From assembly GCA_964614415.1 (NCBI GenBank), contig CAZTLE010000058.1, positions 1-20,960 on the forward strand: a stretch of 20,960 nt of DNA, read 5' to 3'. Under the pieces are notes generated by a model. It did no database searches and was not told where the DNA came from. It saw only the letters and a program-made list of their open reading frames with translations. The stretch comes from CAZTLE01 sp964614415. GTDB taxonomy: Bacteria; Bacteroidota; Bacteroidia; Flavobacteriales; Flavobacteriaceae. Positions 7,799 through 14,732 of this stretch are shown here, in pieces (positions within the stretch are counted from its first letter, which is position 1; each line of letters begins with the position of its first letter). A program made the translations under genes and the position numbers.

Positions 7799-7835
7799 CG
7801 TCCTCCGAATCCGCCCCAGGCGGAGAAGGAGGGCG
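7799..7835. repeat. Extragenic hairpin downstream of mscL
   Basis: The outer stem CGTCCTCC/GGAGGGCG (7799-7806 with 7828-7835, one G-T wobble) encloses a symmetric GAA/GAA internal loop. An inner stem TCCGCC/GGCGGA (7810-7815 with 7819-7824) has a 3-nt loop. No T-run follows on either strand, so it is not a standard terminator. It lies 13 bases after the mscL stop and may be an extragenic palindromic repeat or an mRNA 3'-end stabiliser. Confidence 0.55.
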
Positions 7836-7848
7836 TGCATATTCTATA

Positions 7849-8259
7849 TTATTTCTTCAGAAGATCCCGAATCTCAGTAAGCAACTCTTCCTGGGTTGGT
7901 CCCGGAGGTGGTGCCGGAGCTTCTTCCTCTTTCTTCTTTTTGGTCTTATTATAGGCCTTCACGATCATAAATAATACAAATCCTACAATGATCAAATTAA
8001 TGATGGCGTTGACCCACTTTCCATACATTATTGCGTTTTCACCTTTTTCTACCGTTCCGTCGGCAGCGACAACGGCCTCTGAAAGGACGTACTTCATCTC
8101 GGCAAAATCAACACCTCCGGTGAAGTGCCCAACGATTGGCATCATAATATCGGTAACGAATCCGTTGACGACAAGACCTACGGCTCCCGCCAGAATAACG
8201 GCGACGGCCAGATCAATTACGTTGCCGGTCATGATAAAATTTCTGAATTCTTTTAACAT
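7849..8259 (-). CDS. mscL: Large-conductance mechanosensitive channel MscL
   Basis: A 136-residue inner-membrane channel that opens under membrane tension to release solutes during hypo-osmotic shock; it works as a homopentamer. The N-terminus LKEFRNFIMTGNVIDLAVAV is the conserved amphipathic helix plus start of TM1 (about 15-42). TM2 spans about 83-101 and is followed by a lysine cluster. A proline-rich linker (APAPPPGP) leads to the short C-terminal helix EELLTEIRDLLKK. Length and layout are normal for the family. A promoter-like sequence lies upstream (8291-8321). The gene is followed by an extragenic hairpin and a terminator, so it appears monocistronic. Confidence 0.97.
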   Translation of the reverse strand: MLKEFRNFIMTGNVIDLAVAVILAGAVGLVVNGFVTDIMMPIVGHFTGGVDFAEMKYVLSEAVVAADGTVEKGENAIMYGKWVNAIINLIIVGFVLFMIVKAYNKTKKKKEEEAPAPPPGPTQEELLTEIRDLLKK

Positions 8260-8290
8260 AATAGTGGTTGGTTTAAGGTTAATGCATCAG

Positions 8291-8321
8291 CAAAATAGCG
8301 AAAAGGGTGAGTTTTAACAAA
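8291..8321 (-). promoter_or_regulatory. Putative mscL promoter
   Basis: The minus strand shows TTTG (8318-8321), a 20-base spacer and TATTTTG (8291-8297), close to the Bacteroidota TTTG / TAnnTTTG pattern but one base short in the -7 box. The leader to the ATG at 8259 would be about 25 bases. Confidence 0.42.
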
Positions 8322-8340
8322 AAAATGATTCTGCGAGTCT

Positions 8341-8370
8341 TTATTTTCGACAAACCACCTGTTTAATTCG
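8341..8370 (-). repeat. Direct repeat, distal copy of the alr 3' end
   Basis: These 30 bases are identical to 9023-9052, the last nine codons plus stop of alr, in the same orientation (coding RIKQVVCRK-stop on the minus strand). Identity ends sharply at both edges. The copy lies outside any recognised gene, about 60 bases past the stop of the DUF1444-like gene. Together the two copies bracket 652 bases. Confidence 0.9.
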
Positions 8371-8432
8371 GCTATGTAGCCACGAATAGGCCTCAAAGAG
8401 AATAACTCCAAAATGATTGACATCAATCTTTA

Positions 8433-8996
8433 TCAATGAACAAGCCAAATGCCGTCTTGTATGTGGTATCGGAATATGGATTTGGTCAATTTATTTTCAC
8501 CGGTGTCGAATGCTTCATTTATAGTCTCTTTCAGGTTTGATATAGCATCGCTATCGGAGTATCGACAAAACATTACCAGATCCTTTGTCGGAATTCCAAC
8601 CAAAAGATCGTCTTGTAATTCATCGGCAATGGAATCCCATAAATTGTTAAGGGTAATGCTAGACGCTTCATAATCTCCCCCGGCCATCAGTCCAAAACCA
8701 CCGTCAAAGTTTAATCTTCCCAGCCCATACTCAACATCCCTGGCCAGATTCTCCACGGCGATTCGATGAATATCATTTATGGAATATCCATCAGGAATTT
8801 CATGATCAAACAAAAGAGAGACTTGATTTCCTTGGTCTATTGCGTAGAAAATCCTGAGATTTTCTAACCACTCTTGGTATATTGGAGCACTCCCTTTGTT
8901 AAATATGATCTCAGCGGGCATCGGTGAATCATGCGAAATCGATTTTATCCAAGGATAAAGGCCTTCAAGGTTGTCCAAAATGCGATTATCGTCCAT
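8433..8996 (-). CDS. DUF1444-like (YtpQ-related) hypothetical protein
   Basis: A 187-residue soluble protein without signal peptide or membrane segment. The C-terminal two thirds resemble the DUF1444/YtpQ pattern from memory: AVENLARDVEY near residues 80-90, GGDYEASSITLNNLWD around 106-121, LLVGIPTKDLVMF around 130-142, and a closing IFRYHIQDGIWLV. It is shorter than YtpQ at the N-terminus. The molecular function of the family is not established. It starts 26 bases after the alr stop on the same strand, so it may be read with tdk-alr. Oddities: it lies between two 30-bp direct repeats, and three 60-base lines I counted (8461-8640) are about 39% GC, against about 47% for two lines in alr and tdk. 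Both suggest later acquisition. An orphan immunity-type role is only speculation. Confidence 0.75.
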   Translation of the reverse strand: MDDNRILDNLEGLYPWIKSISHDSPMPAEIIFNKGSAPIYQEWLENLRIFYAIDQGNQVSLLFDHEIPDGYSINDIHRIAVENLARDVEYGLGRLNFDGGFGLMAGGDYEASSITLNNLWDSIADELQDDLLVGIPTKDLVMFCRYSDSDAISNLKETINEAFDTGENKLTKSIFRYHIQDGIWLVH

Positions 8997-9022
8997 TTAG
9001 AAGACTATTGATACTTGACCAG

Positions 9023-9052
9023 TTATTTTCGACAAACCACCTGTTTAATTCG
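9023..9052 (-). repeat. Direct repeat, proximal copy within the alr 3' end
   Basis: This 30-bp segment forms the final codons and TAA stop of alr and is repeated exactly at 8341-8370. Because it is part of an intact gene, it is the functional copy. The pair resembles the attL/attR outcome of integration into a gene's 3' end, where coding capacity is preserved. Confidence 0.9.
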
Positions 9053-10132
9053 CCGAGATAGTGCGGTAAGGAGCTCGTATGATATGGTTCCTGCCGACTC
9101 CGCGAGTGTATCGGCCGTGGGCTGTGTTCCGAAAACAATTACCTCATCGCCTTCTTCACAGTCTATTTCAGTAACATCCACCATGATCATATCCATACAA
9201 ACATTACCTACAATGGGGGCTTTCTGCCCTTGTATCGTCACCCAACCTACACCATTTCCATAAGCCCGGCTTATACCGTCAGCATGACCAACAGGGAGGG
9301 TGGCAGTGCGTAAATTTTGTGGCGCCTTATAAGCCCGGTTGTAGCCAATGGTTTGGCCTTTCGGTATTTCATGGATTTGGGAGATGACCGTTTTCAAGGT
9401 AAGCACAGGTCTTAACTCAGCATTGAACCTGGGGTCATTGCCAAAACCGTACAATCCTATGCCCGCGCGAACCATCTCATAATGGGCCTCGGGATAGTTT
9501 AGTATTCCGGAGGTATTTGTCGTGTGGCGCATAGGGGAATAACCCAATCCTGCGATCATTTTATTTGATATGACTTCAAACGCTTCAATCTGCTTTCGTG
9601 TGAAATCGGCCTCGTTTTTATCTTCGCTGGCCGCCAAATGTGATAGCAAGGACCGCACTTCAATGCTGTTCGTTTCGGAAACGGACTCCAGAATAAATGC
9701 AACATCATCTCCCGGGAAACCAAGCCGATTGAGACCGGTATTGAATTTAATATGCACCGGATAGTTAGATAATCCTTCCGCTTCTGCAAATTGGATAAAC
9801 CCGGTGAGCAGTCTCCGGGAATAGATATTGGGTTCGAGGCACTTGTCGGTTATCGCTTTAAAATTCTCCGGGAGGGTGTGCAAAACCAGGATCGGAGTTT
9901 CGATCCCCGCATCGCGCAGGCGAACCCCTTCCGAAGCATAGGCCACGGCCAGATAATCCACTCCAAGTTCAGCGAGTTCCCGGGCTATGACCACATCGTT
10001 GCTGCCATATCCAAAGGCCTTTACAACACCCAACATTTTCGTTTCAGGGGCAAGTTTGGACCGCAGGAAATGATAATTGTGGCCCAGTGCATTCAGGTCA
10101 ATCTCAAGAAGGGTTTGCTTGGCTTTGGCCAT
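9023..10132 (-). CDS. alr: Alanine racemase
   Basis: This PLP enzyme interconverts L- and D-alanine in the cytoplasm and supplies D-Ala for peptidoglycan. The 369-residue protein has the PLP-binding Lys38 in VVKAFGYG and the second catalytic base Tyr264 in TIGYNRAYKAP. Also visible are HIKFNTGLNRLGF (127-139), HTTNTSG (203-209), RAGIGLYG (222-229) and VCMDMIMVDV (311-320), all typical of bacterial Alr. Length is normal. The start codon follows the tdk stop by one base, indicating translational coupling. The last 30 bases are duplicated 682 bases downstream. Many Bacteroidota encode Alr fused to MurF; this one is a stand-alone racemase. Confidence 0.97.
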   Translation of the reverse strand: MAKAKQTLLEIDLNALGHNYHFLRSKLAPETKMLGVVKAFGYGSNDVVIARELAELGVDYLAVAYASEGVRLRDAGIETPILVLHTLPENFKAITDKCLEPNIYSRRLLTGFIQFAEAEGLSNYPVHIKFNTGLNRLGFPGDDVAFILESVSETNSIEVRSLLSHLAASEDKNEADFTRKQIEAFEVISNKMIAGLGYSPMRHTTNTSGILNYPEAHYEMVRAGIGLYGFGNDPRFNAELRPVLTLKTVISQIHEIPKGQTIGYNRAYKAPQNLRTATLPVGHADGISRAYGNGVGWVTIQGQKAPIVGNVCMDMIMVDVTEIDCEEGDEVIVFGTQPTADTLAESAGTISYELLTALSRRIKQVVCRK

Positions 10133-10133
10133 A

Positions 10134-10772
10134 TCAGGCTTGCTTTTTGGAGGGAATTTCTTCCGGATCTTTGACCTCCATCTTATGGACTTTTTCCCGG
10201 AGCATGGCCTTGTAGAATGCAGCCCGGCTCAAGGGTTCGTATTCTTCGGTTTCTCCCAGCAATACCAGGTCATTGCTTTTGGCCTTTCGGTAGCTATAAT
10301 TGGCCAGGTTCCCGGTACGGGTACATACGGCATGTACTTTGGTGACATATTCGGCGGTAGCCATAAGAGCCGGCATGGGGCCAAATGGGTTTCCTTTATA
10401 ATCCATATCCAGTCCCGCCACAATGACGCGAATTCCGCGATTGGCCAGATCGTTGCAAACTTTAACGATCTCATCGTCGAAGAACTGGGCCTCGTCTATC
10501 CCGATTACGTCGCAACCGTCGGCCAGAATGGGAATATTCGCAGCCGCAGGGACCGGAGTGCTGCGTATTTCGTTGCTATCGTGTGAAATTACCTTGTCAT
10601 CATCGTACCGGGTGTCGATAGCAGGTTTGAAGATCTCCACTTTTTGCCGGGCGAATTTGGCCCGTTTCAGGCGACGGATCAATTCTTCCGTTTTCCCCGA
10701 AAACATGGAGCCACAGATCACTTCGATCCACCCGAATTGCTCTTTTTGATTAACAGTATTTTCGAGAAACAT
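10134..10772 (-). CDS. tdk: Thymidine kinase (type II)
   Basis: This enzyme phosphorylates thymidine to dTMP using ATP (pyrimidine salvage). The 212-residue protein has a P-loop GSMFSGKT (21-28), the catalytic glutamate in DEAQFF (Glu94), AGLDMDYKGNPFGP (119-132) for the nucleoside site, and the lasso-side stretch VTKVHAVC. The structural zinc site of most type II enzymes (four cysteines) is largely missing: only Cys150 remains in CTRTGN, and the second pair is replaced by SRAAFY (182-187). I recall this as usual for Bacteroidota TDK, so it is not a sign of decay. It is the first gene of tdk-alr(-DUF1444), divergent from the gene at 10872. Confidence 0.95.
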   Translation of the reverse strand: MFLENTVNQKEQFGWIEVICGSMFSGKTEELIRRLKRAKFARQKVEIFKPAIDTRYDDDKVISHDSNEIRSTPVPAAANIPILADGCDVIGIDEAQFFDDEIVKVCNDLANRGIRVIVAGLDMDYKGNPFGPMPALMATAEYVTKVHAVCTRTGNLANYSYRKAKSNDLVLLGETEEYEPLSRAAFYKAMLREKVHKMEVKDPEEIPSKKQA

Positions 10773-10800
10773 GCACTGAAATTAGACGAAACAAAAAATG

Positions 10801-10831
10801 TTGACGTTTAGATAAAGGTTGCGTAAATTTA
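10801..10831 (+). promoter_or_regulatory. Possible promoter of the 10872 operon in a divergent region
   Basis: The 99-base gap between tdk and the plus-strand operon should hold two promoters. On the plus strand TTGA (10801-10804), a 19-base spacer and TAAATTTA (10824-10831) loosely fit the Bacteroidota pattern. On the minus strand TTTG (10864-10867) and TATTTTTTTG (10837-10846) could serve tdk. Both are weak matches in AT-rich sequence. Confidence 0.3.
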
Positions 10832-10871
10832 TAAAACAAAAAAATAGAATCGATTTTTAATCTCAAAAGTT

Positions 10872-11630
10872 ATGAAGAAGAAGATTGAGGGTCAAATCAA
10901 AGCCGTTGCAAGCCAGTTGCTGCTTGACGAATCCCGAATGGATGTCGCTACGATGAAGCAGCGGGTGAAAGAGCTGTATGATCAATTGGTGGTCCTCGAA
11001 TATCTTGAATCTCAGATCAAAGGATCCGCAAAACCCGAGCCGGAAGAGTCCATGGACTCCAAGTCATATCGCGAACAGAACTGGTTCAAAGAACCCGAGC
11101 CGGTACCTCAGCCTGAGCACAAGGAAGATCTCGTTGAGCCGCTCATGGAAAAGATAAAGGACATCGTGGCGCAAATGCCTGAGGAAAGCCAGCAGGTGGA
11201 TGATCTCCTGAAAGAGGTATTGCCCGAGAAGGAACTCATGAAGAACGATCTGGAAGAGTTCGCGTCCAATTATCCAGAGACGCCTGTCTTTGAACGCAAA
11301 GAAACCGATAGTAACGGAAGCCCGGCCACCACAGCCCCCGAGGTGAAAACAGTGGGGGATGATACCCGGCCCAAGTCGTTGAACGACTCGCTTAGCTCCG
11401 GAAAAGGCATGAACATAGGTCTTAACGATCGCCTGGCGTTTATTAAACACCTTTTTGGCGGCAAAGCTGAAGATTACAGCGGAGTGCTTAATCATGTATC
11501 CCAATTGGGGTCTTTCGAAGAAGCAGAAACTTACATCAAAGGAAAAGTAAAACCCCAATATAACTACTGGCTTAACAAGGATGAATATGTAGAGCGGTTT
11601 ATGGCTATCATAGAGAAGAGCTATCTGTAA
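10872..11630 (+). CDS. Conserved Bacteroidota protein of unknown function
   Basis: A 252-residue cytoplasmic protein with no signal peptide. The first 50 residues are charged and predicted helical, possibly a coiled coil (MKQRVKELYDQLVVLEYLES). The middle (about 52-170) is acidic, proline- and glutamate-rich and probably disordered. The C-terminal 70 residues are a compact conserved-looking block (GLNDRLAFIKHLFGG, then YVERFMAIIEKSYL). I recognise this two-part layout from Bacteroidota genomes but know no assigned function. It is the first gene of a plus-strand operon, followed after 11 bases by a membrane protein gene, then rsmI. The ATG at 10872 is the natural start. Confidence 0.8.
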   Translation: MKKKIEGQIKAVASQLLLDESRMDVATMKQRVKELYDQLVVLEYLESQIKGSAKPEPEESMDSKSYREQNWFKEPEPVPQPEHKEDLVEPLMEKIKDIVAQMPEESQQVDDLLKEVLPEKELMKNDLEEFASNYPETPVFERKETDSNGSPATTAPEVKTVGDDTRPKSLNDSLSSGKGMNIGLNDRLAFIKHLFGGKAEDYSGVLNHVSQLGSFEEAETYIKGKVKPQYNYWLNKDEYVERFMAIIEKSYL

Positions 11631-11641
11631 ACAACCATATT

Positions 11642-12001
11642 TTGAACATCCGTAAGATTATCTACTGGATTGGTACGCTGGGTCTTTGTGGCCTTATGTT
11701 GTACTCTGCCCAGATGTATTTTTTTAATACCGAAGCCGTAGAAGGGTATTTCGAATTCCTCAAGTATCCATCGTACATTGTAATTCCACTGGCCGTTGCG
11801 AAAGTTCTGGCAGTGATCATGGTACTTTGGCGTGTAAGCCCCTGGCTTACCGAATGGGCGTATGCCGGACTCTTCTTCGATATGGTCCTGGCATTTGCCG
11901 CACATCAAGTTTCCGAAGGCGGAGGTGGTACCGCAGCCTTGCTGGGATTGGTGTTTTTGCTAACTTCGTATTTCTTCGGAAAAGAAGTTCGAGGTAAATA
12001 A
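11642..12001 (+). CDS. DoxX-like membrane protein, probable TTG start
   Basis: A 119-residue protein with about four hydrophobic segments (RKIIYWIGTLGLCGLMLYS; YIVIPLAVAKVLAVIMVLW; EWAYAGLFFDMVLAFAAH; TAALLGLVFLLTSYFFG). The PLAVAKVLAV block followed by EWAYAGLFFD resembles DoxX-like (DoxX_2) proteins; function unknown. No ATG fits the N-terminus: the first in-frame ATG (11697) would remove most of TM1. I therefore use TTG at 11642 (reads as MNIRKIIYW). The gene follows the previous stop by 11 bases and precedes rsmI by 3, so it is translated as part of this operon. Confidence 0.83.
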   Translation: MNIRKIIYWIGTLGLCGLMLYSAQMYFFNTEAVEGYFEFLKYPSYIVIPLAVAKVLAVIMVLWRVSPWLTEWAYAGLFFDMVLAFAAHQVSEGGGGTAALLGLVFLLTSYFFGKEVRGK

Positions 12002-12004
12002 TCT

Positions 12005-12676
12005 ATGGGGAAATTATACCTGGTACCAACTCCTATTGGAAATCTGAGTGATATGACCTTCAGGGCTGTTGAAGTACTGAAGGAAGCAGATCTCATTCTC
12101 GCTGAAGATACCCGAACGAGCGGCAAATTACTCAAGCATTACGACATAGGGACTCCCATGCAATCGCATCATATGCACAACGAACACAAAACCGTGCAGG
12201 GTATTGTGGACCGCTTGCAGGGTGGGCAGACCATTGCCTTGATAAGCGATGCCGGAACTCCGGCTGTGAGCGACCCGGGATTTTTGCTTACCCGGGCTTG
12301 TGTGGAGGCCGGAATAGAGGTGGAATGTCTGCCTGGAGCTACTGCCTTTGTACCCGCCCTGGTGGTGAGCGGACTGCCCAACGACCGATTCGTCTTTGAG
12401 GGATTCTTACCCGTGAAAAAGGGTCGACAGACCCGTTTGGAACAGCTTGCGGATGAACAGCGTACGCTGGTTTTCTACGAATCCCCTCATAAATTGATAA
12501 AAACTCTTGGCCAGTTTATCGACTACTTAGGTGGCGACCGGAAAGCTTCGGTATCGCGGGAACTCACCAAGCTCCATGAGGAAACGATACGGGGAACGTT
12601 AACCGAATTGCACGCCCATTTTGAAAACAAACCACCCAAAGGGGAAATTGTGATTGTTGTAGCCGGTAAAAAATAG
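12005..12676 (+). CDS. rsmI: 16S rRNA (cytidine1402-2'-O)-methyltransferase
   Basis: This enzyme methylates the ribose of C1402 in the ribosomal decoding centre using S-adenosylmethionine. The 223-residue protein has the family motifs VPTPIGNLSDMT (7-18), AEDTRTSGKLL (33-43), ALISDAGTPAVSDPG (78-92) and LPGATAFVPALVVSGL (109-124), and ends in EIVIVVAGK. It is shorter than the E. coli enzyme (about 286 residues) because it lacks the C-terminal extension. It lies in a tight operon, 3 bases after the DoxX-like gene and 1 base before the UDG-like gene. Confidence 0.96.
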   Translation: MGKLYLVPTPIGNLSDMTFRAVEVLKEADLILAEDTRTSGKLLKHYDIGTPMQSHHMHNEHKTVQGIVDRLQGGQTIALISDAGTPAVSDPGFLLTRACVEAGIEVECLPGATAFVPALVVSGLPNDRFVFEGFLPVKKGRQTRLEQLADEQRTLVFYESPHKLIKTLGQFIDYLGGDRKASVSRELTKLHEETIRGTLTELHAHFENKPPKGEIVIVVAGKK

Positions 12677-12677
12677 T

Positions 12678-13244
12678 ATGGACACGCTGCTTTCTCAAAT
12701 AAAAGGATGCGAGATTTGCAAGGAACACCTGCCTTTAGGGCCAAGGCCGGTAGTTACGGGACACCCCGATTCTAAAGTTGTTATCATAGGACAGGCGCCG
12801 GGAACCAAAGTTCATGCATCCGGCACACCCTGGGATGATGCTAGTGGAAATCAACTACGAAAGTGGCTGGAGCTCTCCACAGAAGAATTCTACGACACGC
12901 GAAACATTGCCATAGTACCTATGGGGTTCTGCTACCCCGGGAAAGGCAAGAGTGGAGATTTACCCCCAAGGAAGGAATGCGCACCCCAATGGCATGATTC
13001 CCTGTTGCAAAAGATGCCTAATGTGAAGCTGGTCTTGCTTATCGGGATCTACGCTCAGAAATACTATCTGGGAGACAGGGCCGAAAAAAATCTTACGGAA
13101 ACTGTTCGAAACTATGCCGAATACCTTCCGGAGTATTTTCCATTACCCCATCCATCACCTCGAAACCGTTTTTGGTTATCTAAGAATCCGTGGTTTAATG
13201 AGGAGGTATTGCCCGCACTTCGTCAGGCGATAAAAGCGATTTAA
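12678..13244 (+). CDS. Uracil-DNA glycosylase superfamily protein with four-cysteine pattern
   Basis: A 188-residue protein of the UDG fold, which removes damaged or deaminated bases from DNA. It shows motif 1 as GQAPGTKVHASGTPWDDASG (38-57) and motif 2 as HPSPRNRFW (158-166). Cys11, Cys14, Cys85 and Cys101 fall where family 4 UDGs bind a 4Fe-4S cluster, so a cluster is plausible. The active-site sequence differs from the usual family 4 form (GQAPG rather than GEAPG followed by an acidic pair), so substrate range is uncertain. It starts one base after rsmI. Its TAA overlaps the stop codon of the convergent lipoprotein gene. Confidence 0.88.
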   Translation: MDTLLSQIKGCEICKEHLPLGPRPVVTGHPDSKVVIIGQAPGTKVHASGTPWDDASGNQLRKWLELSTEEFYDTRNIAIVPMGFCYPGKGKSGDLPPRKECAPQWHDSLLQKMPNVKLVLLIGIYAQKYYLGDRAEKNLTETVRNYAEYLPEYFPLPHPSPRNRFWLSKNPWFNEEVLPALRQAIKAI

Positions 13245-14005
13245 TTGAACAGTGATCCGAGTTGTTGGAAATAGGCGGCTGCCTTTTCCGGGTTTTTTTG
13301 AGGATTCACGGCTTCAATCAGTTCAAAATTTTCGTCAAATACATAGAAAACGGAACTTTTTTCCTGGTATTCCCGTCTTCCGAATATAAGCTTGATGTTT
13401 TCAGTAATATCGTAGAAAACTGTTAGGTCGTAAACGGCACCATCAATATTCTTTTTGAAATCGGTAGTGATCATTCGTCCGTTTTCGTAATGTGAATTGT
13501 ACTCCACATTGTGTTCGTCGAATTCACGTACAGAACTAATCTCACCCGAAGGAGTATATGTGGTTTCTTTTCCTATGAGTTTCCCTTTTTCGTAGACAGC
13601 CTCCGATTTAAGCGCCCCACTCACATGAAAAGTAGTTTCAGGGCCGTCGAGAATACCATCGCTATATGTTTTCTCGGCAGAGATTCCTCCTTCACTATTG
13701 TAGGTGAGGTGTATTCCGTCAAGAAAACCATCGGAGAGGTCAAGTTCTTCATACACGGTCCCCTCCCGGGTCACAATATAATGCCCTGTCATTCTTTTGA
13801 GCTGCGGATCCAGATGTATCACGCGGCCCCACTTATCGATATCGATACTGTAGTCGCCGTAGGTGATCGTTTGTGTTTGCCCACCGAGCACATCTTTGGA
13901 GTTCTTAACGATAAGATTGCACGACGTAAGTCCAAAAGCTAAAAGTACGCTGAGTAGATAGAGCGTACTTTTAAGAAAGTCTATATGTGTTTTCCTTTGT
14001 TCCAT
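13241..14005 (-). CDS. Lipoprotein with MORN-like/YwqK-type repeats
   Basis: A 254-residue predicted lipoprotein. A long N-region precedes a hydrophobic stretch and lipobox LTSC (lipidated Cys29). Residues about 85-185 contain repeats of the form Y-x-x-G-x-L-D/I-G (DGFLDGIHLTYNSEG, DGILDGPETTFHVSG, KGKLIGKETTYTPSG), as in YwqK/MORN-like proteins. Such repeats are often named after a toxin-antitoxin system, but no toxin partner is visible here and I do not infer that role. Its ATG lies inside the end of the AhpD-like gene (25-base overlap), so the pair is co-transcribed. Its stop overlaps that of the convergent UDG-like gene by four bases. Confidence 0.85.
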   Translation of the reverse strand: MEQRKTHIDFLKSTLYLLSVLLAFGLTSCNLIVKNSKDVLGGQTQTITYGDYSIDIDKWGRVIHLDPQLKRMTGHYIVTREGTVYEELDLSDGFLDGIHLTYNSEGGISAEKTYSDGILDGPETTFHVSGALKSEAVYEKGKLIGKETTYTPSGEISSVREFDEHNVEYNSHYENGRMITTDFKKNIDGAVYDLTVFYDITENIKLIFGRREYQEKSSVFYVFDENFELIEAVNPQKNPEKAAAYFQQLGSLFN

Positions 14006-14571
14006 CCGTGTTTCCCAAGGTATTTATCTCCACTTTCTACCGCGCCGTCTTCAATGCTTGTTCCCATGGAGTCGTTCCATCGATTCAGGTATCCGAAGAG
14101 TGCAATAACACCCAGCATCTCAACAATTTCTCCTTCATTCCAGTGTTCGTGCAAACGTGTTTTTATGTCTTCATCAACGGCGTTGGGCACCTGAGAAGCC
14201 GCCAGGGAAAAATCCAGGGCTGCCCTCTCAGCTTCCGAAAAGGCCGGATGGGTACGATATTCCCAAATGTTGTCCAACTGCTCCTGCTCTGCTCCGTAGC
14301 GTTCCGCAGCGCGAATAGCATGTGCCTGGCAATACCGGCAACCGGTGGAATTACTGCTCACCCATGCGATCATTCGCTTGAGTGCCGAAGTAACTCTCCC
14401 CTCATTGGCCATTACGGCCTTGTTGAGGTTTATAAATGCTTTGCTGATCGCGGGTCGTCGCTGCATAGTGAGAACACTGTTGGGGCAAAAGCCAAGGGTT
14501 TCGTTAAAGAACTCGGCCAGTTGTTTGGTTTCGATATCATGATCCGGGGGCAGCGGAGTTACTAGAGGCAT
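13981..14571 (-). CDS. AhpD-like carboxymuconolactone decarboxylase family protein
   Basis: A 196-residue all-helical protein of the AhpD/CMD fold, related to peroxidase-type enzymes. The redox motif CRYCQAHA puts Cys78, Cys81 and His84 in the AhpD active-site arrangement (C-x2-C-x2-H). Upstream RVTSALKRMIAWVSSNSTG and downstream VDEDIKTRLHEHWNEGEIVEM are typical. Members often reduce peroxides or act as alkylhydroperoxidase-like redox proteins; the exact substrate is unknown. The gene leads a two-gene unit with the YwqK-like lipoprotein, which starts within its coding end. Confidence 0.9.
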   Translation of the reverse strand: MPLVTPLPPDHDIETKQLAEFFNETLGFCPNSVLTMQRRPAISKAFINLNKAVMANEGRVTSALKRMIAWVSSNSTGCRYCQAHAIRAAERYGAEQEQLDNIWEYRTHPAFSEAERAALDFSLAASQVPNAVDEDIKTRLHEHWNEGEIVEMLGVIALFGYLNRWNDSMGTSIEDGAVESGDKYLGKHGWNKGKHI

Positions 14572-14694
14572 GTGTTTGAGTATTTAAGTGTGGTTTCAGA
14601 CTTCGAAAATACGAATTCTACGGCTTACTCATGGCTACCTTTGTCCTTTTCGGGATAACGATGCTATATACATTAAATTGAGACACTTTTTACC

Positions 14695-14726
14695 TTGATT
14701 GGGCGGTATCAAAATTTGTACTTTTA
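14695..14726 (+). promoter_or_regulatory. Possible recJ promoter, near-leaderless
   Basis: TTGA (14695-14698), a 20-base spacer and TACTTTTA (14719-14726) loosely match the Bacteroidota pattern. The -7 box ends six bases before the recJ ATG, so a transcript from here would have almost no leader. An alternative perfect -7 box, TACCTTTG at 14636-14643, lacks a clear -33 element. Confidence 0.3.
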
Positions 14727-14732
14727 CGGGGT

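Noticed and set aside
8341..9052. Two-unit CRISPR or insertion-sequence ends
   Set aside because: The two copies are direct repeats 652 bases apart, one is coding sequence of alr, and there is no spacer array, inverted ends or transposase.
10229..10474. Alternative minus-strand frame of 81 codons inside tdk
   Set aside because: It lies wholly within the tdk reading frame, which carries all kinase motifs.
13241..14005. Antitoxin role for the YwqK-like lipoprotein
   Set aside because: The family name is misleading; this is a lipoprotein with MORN-like repeats and no toxin gene beside it.
13987..14565. Plus-strand open frame of 192 codons opposite the AhpD-like gene
   Set aside because: Composition is unlike a protein family, and it mirrors a real gene with a C-x2-C-x2-H active site.
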